This document shows positions 62,001-64,000 of a stretch of 64,000 bases of DNA, in pieces; the first letter of the stretch is position 1; every line of letters starts with the position of its first letter. The stretch covers positions 2,852,001 through 2,916,000 of the forward strand of contig OZ244944.1 of the NCBI GenBank assembly GCA_965222335.1. The letters run 5' to 3'. Made by a program: the position numbers and the translations under genes. This stretch comes from G965222335 sp965222335. Lineage in GTDB: Bacteria; Pseudomonadota; Gammaproteobacteria; Pseudomonadales; Halieaceae. The notes under the pieces were generated by a model, which had not been told where the DNA came from, did not search any database, and saw only the letters and a program-made list of their open reading frames with translations.

Positions 62001-62270
62001 CCAAATGAATCCATGCTCGTCGCGGGCGATTCCTGTAATGGTTGATTCCCTTATAATTGCTGGAAAGCTGGTGTGTTGAACGACGTAGGCGTGGTTTGAA
62101 TCTTCCGCCATTGAAAACAATGGCGACAACAAATTAATGATAGCTATGTAGAAAATAAAGCTTTTATTTGGAGCAAACAAAGTAACGGAACGACGCCGAT
62201 CCGTCTTGGCCGCGGGGAGAGACGATATTTTTTTGGTTAAAGGAGGCACTCCAGCGTTCGGGCATTCCAT
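59052..62270 (-). CDS. Membrane sensor with propeller, Y_Y_Y domain and atypical histidine kinase module
   Basis: A 1072-residue protein. A hydrophobic N-terminal signal (FIFYIAIINLLSPLFSMA, about 36-53) precedes a long two-component propeller region with repeats such as IWLATQRGILKFDG and VWVGTSRGFVWLL, and a Y_Y_Y domain (about 700-785). One membrane helix (near 795-815) leads to a cytosolic helix with HRFNLQKLG (His866), resembling the phospho-acceptor of HisKA_2-type kinases. The HATPase part has N box FELLANAMDHAF (Asn975), G1 VEDNGVSMPE, and a weak G2 (EGFASLLAAASLVDG). No receiver domain is attached. Its stop is 9 bases from the ApbE-like gene and its start 6 bases from the hybrid kinase stop. 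Confidence 0.85.
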   Translation of the reverse strand: MECPNAGVPPLTKKISSLPAAKTDRRRSVTLFAPNKSFIFYIAIINLLSPLFSMAEDSNHAYVVQHTSFPAIIRESTITGIARDEHGFIWLATQRGILKFDGRSVEAYSPSDLTPKYAPGLRVSAITSDARFGIIAGFKNGAIASYIEKEDRFSRIPLPDDSYADNQIRAITVSKEGLIWLGNQTSISYLDPRSNAFSGWQPTDEHGIKVGAINNIAEASDGSVLVATDRGIFISSASSVGPIIRKIEALGDVNALVCTSGDSVWVGTSRGFVWLLSPSGEVVDRFELQNQGKTISITSLTVFEGRLVIGTDRGLFEFRSELKQPTKLFTDQPRLSNQHVSSLLASNELMWIGTYQGLNLLTESSFHVINKSRNSIANEVMALEVDVNDETWVGTYDGLFYSNRGDGTFAHIEMHTSAEDKADQRIMALALAKNVLWVGTRGNGLRYIHTDTQDFVSKKFEPFSDAAVTRLHVSRDNRGLWVGTFNYGLLHIDLMADGSVSEDISEALSTSLNEPITAILQTQDDSVIASSERNVFQIDAATLQHRKIELNFDGLDEIPTVISLHLDIKGHLFVGTLHHGIFRSIVQIEPGVVLQLFRFSGHTILANSSVYSIRKHATDNFWLSTSSGVFLLADDGRIINRFGVSDGLQGNDFNFGASHQDHKGRIYFGGSNGYNRFDPDAISTDDKPPPVVLTDLEIAGETPALNVSLQDLSEIELGYRDYYVTFVFSALDYLDPYNNLYRHKLIGFDPRWVELGNRNSATYTNLPAGEYTLHIQGASAAGIWNREGLKLQLRVLPAPWFSWWAWCIYLSLAVVALWHARKTYDNYLIRTRAIRLAEEMQIAADRAADEVQEQLDDQARLVDTIHRFNLQKLGIIGDCLSRYADRLPDDIQREFLAGHGRRVLALQQLEGSLFYRHDELLADMRAYTDALIQAILPSAAISSDKIIVINGVTENLLPGRYALPLAVILFELLANAMDHAFEDSNHSSVINVQLDRHGASEDAAEHWLLVVEDNGVSMPENISLQAPETEGFASLLAAASLVDGRVSRAPAAGTRIEVEIPLVEETVVEEGP

Positions 62271-62276
62271 CCACTT

Positions 62277-64000
62277 TCATTCCATCGTGATAGCATCATC
62301 CTGCGCTACGAGGCTTTCGAGGATTGGTAACGTTTTCTGATAGGCCCGCTCTAATTCTTCTGCCAGTGACGGTATGTCTTCATTGCGATTTTCTCTAGCG
62401 ATTAGCTCGATTCTAGCGCTTAGCCCTCTTACTCTGTCTGCTGCCATATTTGCGCTCATAGATTTTATGGCATGCGCCGTTCTGTATATTTCAACTGAGT
62501 CTTCTCGTTCGACACTGCTTCTGAGCTCTTCAAGTTTGTCAATCATCTGAGTTTTGTAGCCTTTTAGCAGTTTTTCTAGTAGCGGCTTACCAGTGGTTCT
62601 CTCCACCTCTCTTATGCCCTCAAGGGACGAAAGGTTTACGAGCTTGGTGGCTTCTGTATCTTGGTCTGCGCCTTCAGTGTTACTGGCCTCGGCAGTCTCA
62701 TCAAGCGGGTAGCTATAGTGTTCAGGGAATACGGCTCTAACATGCGATTTAATCGTATTCTGGAGTTGCTCGATAGTGAAGGGTTTGCCAAGATAGTCAT
62801 CCATTCCCGCCATTTTGCATTTTTTCTTATCATCTGCGGAAAGCCCTGCTGTAAGTGCAACTATAGGTGTTCTTTCCGTTTCGCTCTCCTGCTCGAGTTC
62901 GCGAATCTTCTTTGTCGCCTCATACCCATCCATCACGGGCATCTGGCAGTCCATAAATACTATGTCAAAATCCTGCTTCCTAAAAAGCTCACACGCAATT
63001 TTCCCATTTCCCGCAATCGCTACCTCGAATCCTGAAATTTGCAGCATTTCCTTCGCGATTCTCTGATTTAGTTCGACATCCTCGGCGACTAGTGCTTTTA
63101 GCGAACTCCTTGCGTTTCCCTCTTTTGATTCTGGGGCAGGGTCGTTAGGCGCTGATATGCGCAAGTCATGGCTGATTGCTACAAGACTCTTGACTGCCTG
63201 TATTAATGATGCCGTAGTTACCGGTTTGCCGATTCTACGTAAGCCCCGGGGATCTTTGGCTTCTCTTGATGATATAGGCGTCAAAATGATTGATCTTGAA
63301 ATATATCCTGTCGTATCACGGAGGTTTCTTTCCTCGGCATCTGAATTTACATCGAAAAGGTATAGGTCGCCTTTTGCGTCCTTGGGATCGAAGTCGGCAA
63401 GGCAATCAAGACGCACAATTTTTTTCACTCCGATACTTCTTAACTGATTCTCAAGCATCTCATAAAGGCTAGTATTCTGAGTAAAGATAGTGGCGTTCTT
63501 GATTGACTCTATAATCTCTCGCTCTGGCTGTTCATTGGCTATTTCCAAGCGTAACTCTATTGTGAATGTTGTGCCTGATCCCTTAGTGGATCTGACACTT
63601 AGTGATCCGCCCATTAGCTCAATAAGTTGCTTGGAGATAGCAAGCCCTAATCCGGTTCCCCCGTATTGGCGCGTTGTGCTTGCGTCGGCCTGAGTAAAAG
63701 CATCGAAAATCTGCTCTTGCGTCTTTGAGTCCATTCCAATGCCTTCGTCCTCTACGTTGATCAAGGCCCGGAGGAAGCCTGATTCCGTATTGGACTCTAG
63801 TGATTTCACTCTGATATTCACATTGCCTTTATCCGCAAATTTGATGGCGTTGTTAACAAGGTTCATAAGAACCTGTCTGATCTTGGTTGGATCACCAACT
63901 AGCGCTAGGTGGGCATCTGGATCAATAATAGATTGTATTGATAGGCCTTTGCGGCTCGCGGGTTCTCCTTGTAGATAGGTCACATCATCTATGAGGTCCG
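62277..64000 (-). CDS. Hybrid sensor histidine kinase, C-terminal part (partial)
   Basis: The 5' end lies beyond the window; about 574 residues are visible, beginning in the sequence DLIDDVTYLQGEPASRKGL just after a DHp domain. The order is HATPase (N box NLVNNAIKFA, G1 VEDEGIGMD, F/G2 FDAFTQADAST and GGTGLGLAISKQL), a degenerate receiver-like linker, a receiver with phospho-Asp in FMDCQMPVMDGYEA and Lys in YLGKPF, and a C-terminal Hpt with HAIKSMSAN. This is a BarA/ArcB-like phosphorelay kinase. The output response regulator is not in the window. Base composition is AT-richer than the rest of the window. Confidence 0.9.
   Translation of the reverse strand, partial: DLIDDVTYLQGEPASRKGLSIQSIIDPDAHLALVGDPTKIRQVLMNLVNNAIKFADKGNVNIRVKSLESNTESGFLRALINVEDEGIGMDSKTQEQIFDAFTQADASTTRQYGGTGLGLAISKQLIELMGGSLSVRSTKGSGTTFTIELRLEIANEQPEREIIESIKNATIFTQNTSLYEMLENQLRSIGVKKIVRLDCLADFDPKDAKGDLYLFDVNSDAEERNLRDTTGYISRSIILTPISSREAKDPRGLRRIGKPVTTASLIQAVKSLVAISHDLRISAPNDPAPESKEGNARSSLKALVAEDVELNQRIAKEMLQISGFEVAIAGNGKIACELFRKQDFDIVFMDCQMPVMDGYEATKKIRELEQESETERTPIVALTAGLSADDKKKCKMAGMDDYLGKPFTIEQLQNTIKSHVRAVFPEHYSYPLDETAEASNTEGADQDTEATKLVNLSSLEGIREVERTTGKPLLEKLLKGYKTQMIDKLEELRSSVEREDSVEIYRTAHAIKSMSANMAADRVRGLSARIELIARENRNEDIPSLAEELERAYQKTLPILESLVAQDDAITME

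Overview
The window reads as chromosomal DNA of a GC-rich, aerobic gammaproteobacterium. The gene order ratA-rnfH / bamE / fur / recN / hrcA-grpE-dnaK-dnaJ-dapB, a one-piece tmRNA, AceK and an abundance of acyl-CoA dehydrogenases would fit a marine Halieaceae/OM60-NOR5-like bacterium. That placement is inference from gene content and style; no database search was possible.

Layout. 1-7.1 kb: the tail of an aromatic amino acid hydroxylase, then a tight forward run (haloalkane dehalogenase-like hydrolase, acyl-CoA dehydrogenase, GST, a coupled acyl-CoA dehydrogenase pair, an ABC1/UbiB-like kinase). 7.1-16 kb: nagA, a lipoprotein penicillin/AHL-acylase homologue, a 2OG-Fe(II) oxygenase with a probable CTG start, a Na+/Ca2+ exchanger, gdhA, a MAPEG protein and a Bcr/CflA exporter. 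16-25.3 kb: a looser, accessory-looking stretch with a Tat-exported PhoX-family protein, a propeller-GGDEF diguanylate cyclase, small secreted or membrane proteins, a broken GGDEF relic, a 49-bp repeat array and strong hairpins ending against ssrA (tmRNA, minus strand, 25328-25717).

25.8-31.6 kb: an Ldh_2-family dehydrogenase, a D-aminoacylase-type amidohydrolase, a TauE/SafE permease, smpB and an NSS transporter. 31.7-43.6 kb: the housekeeping block ratA, rnfH, bamE, fur, (P450), recN, hrcA, grpE, dnaK, dnaJ, dapB and a CnoX-like thioredoxin-TPR protein. The P450 seems inserted into it and lies beside a cluster of REP-like repeats and an 11-G tract. Sigma-32-like promoters precede grpE and dnaK; no CIRCE element was seen although hrcA is present.

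43.7-58.1 kb: a phytanoyl-CoA dioxygenase-like protein, a yqjD-yqjE-like envelope operon, an alkylsulfatase-like lipoprotein, a second acyl-CoA dehydrogenase pair followed by an LLM flavin/F420 oxidoreductase, an SDR, aceK and a histidine phosphatase; then tesB, a tandem double-TetR regulator, tag and an enoyl-CoA hydratase. Acyl-CoA dehydrogenases, TesB, hydratase, SDR, P450, LLM and AceK together suggest growth on lipids, sterols or other hydrophobic carbon, with the glyoxylate bypass tuned by AceK.

58.1-64 kb (minus strand): a compact signalling locus made of a hybrid histidine kinase (HATPase-REC-Hpt, cut by the window edge), a periplasmic propeller/Y_Y_Y sensor with an unusual kinase module, and an ApbE-fold protein that has lost its hallmark FAD and metal motifs. 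Much of it is clearly AT-richer than the rest of the window, and it is my best candidate for an undescribed system. Other points of interest are the tandem TetR fusion, the GGDEF relic, three tandem-repeat arrays and a recurring GGGTCAGA hairpin family.
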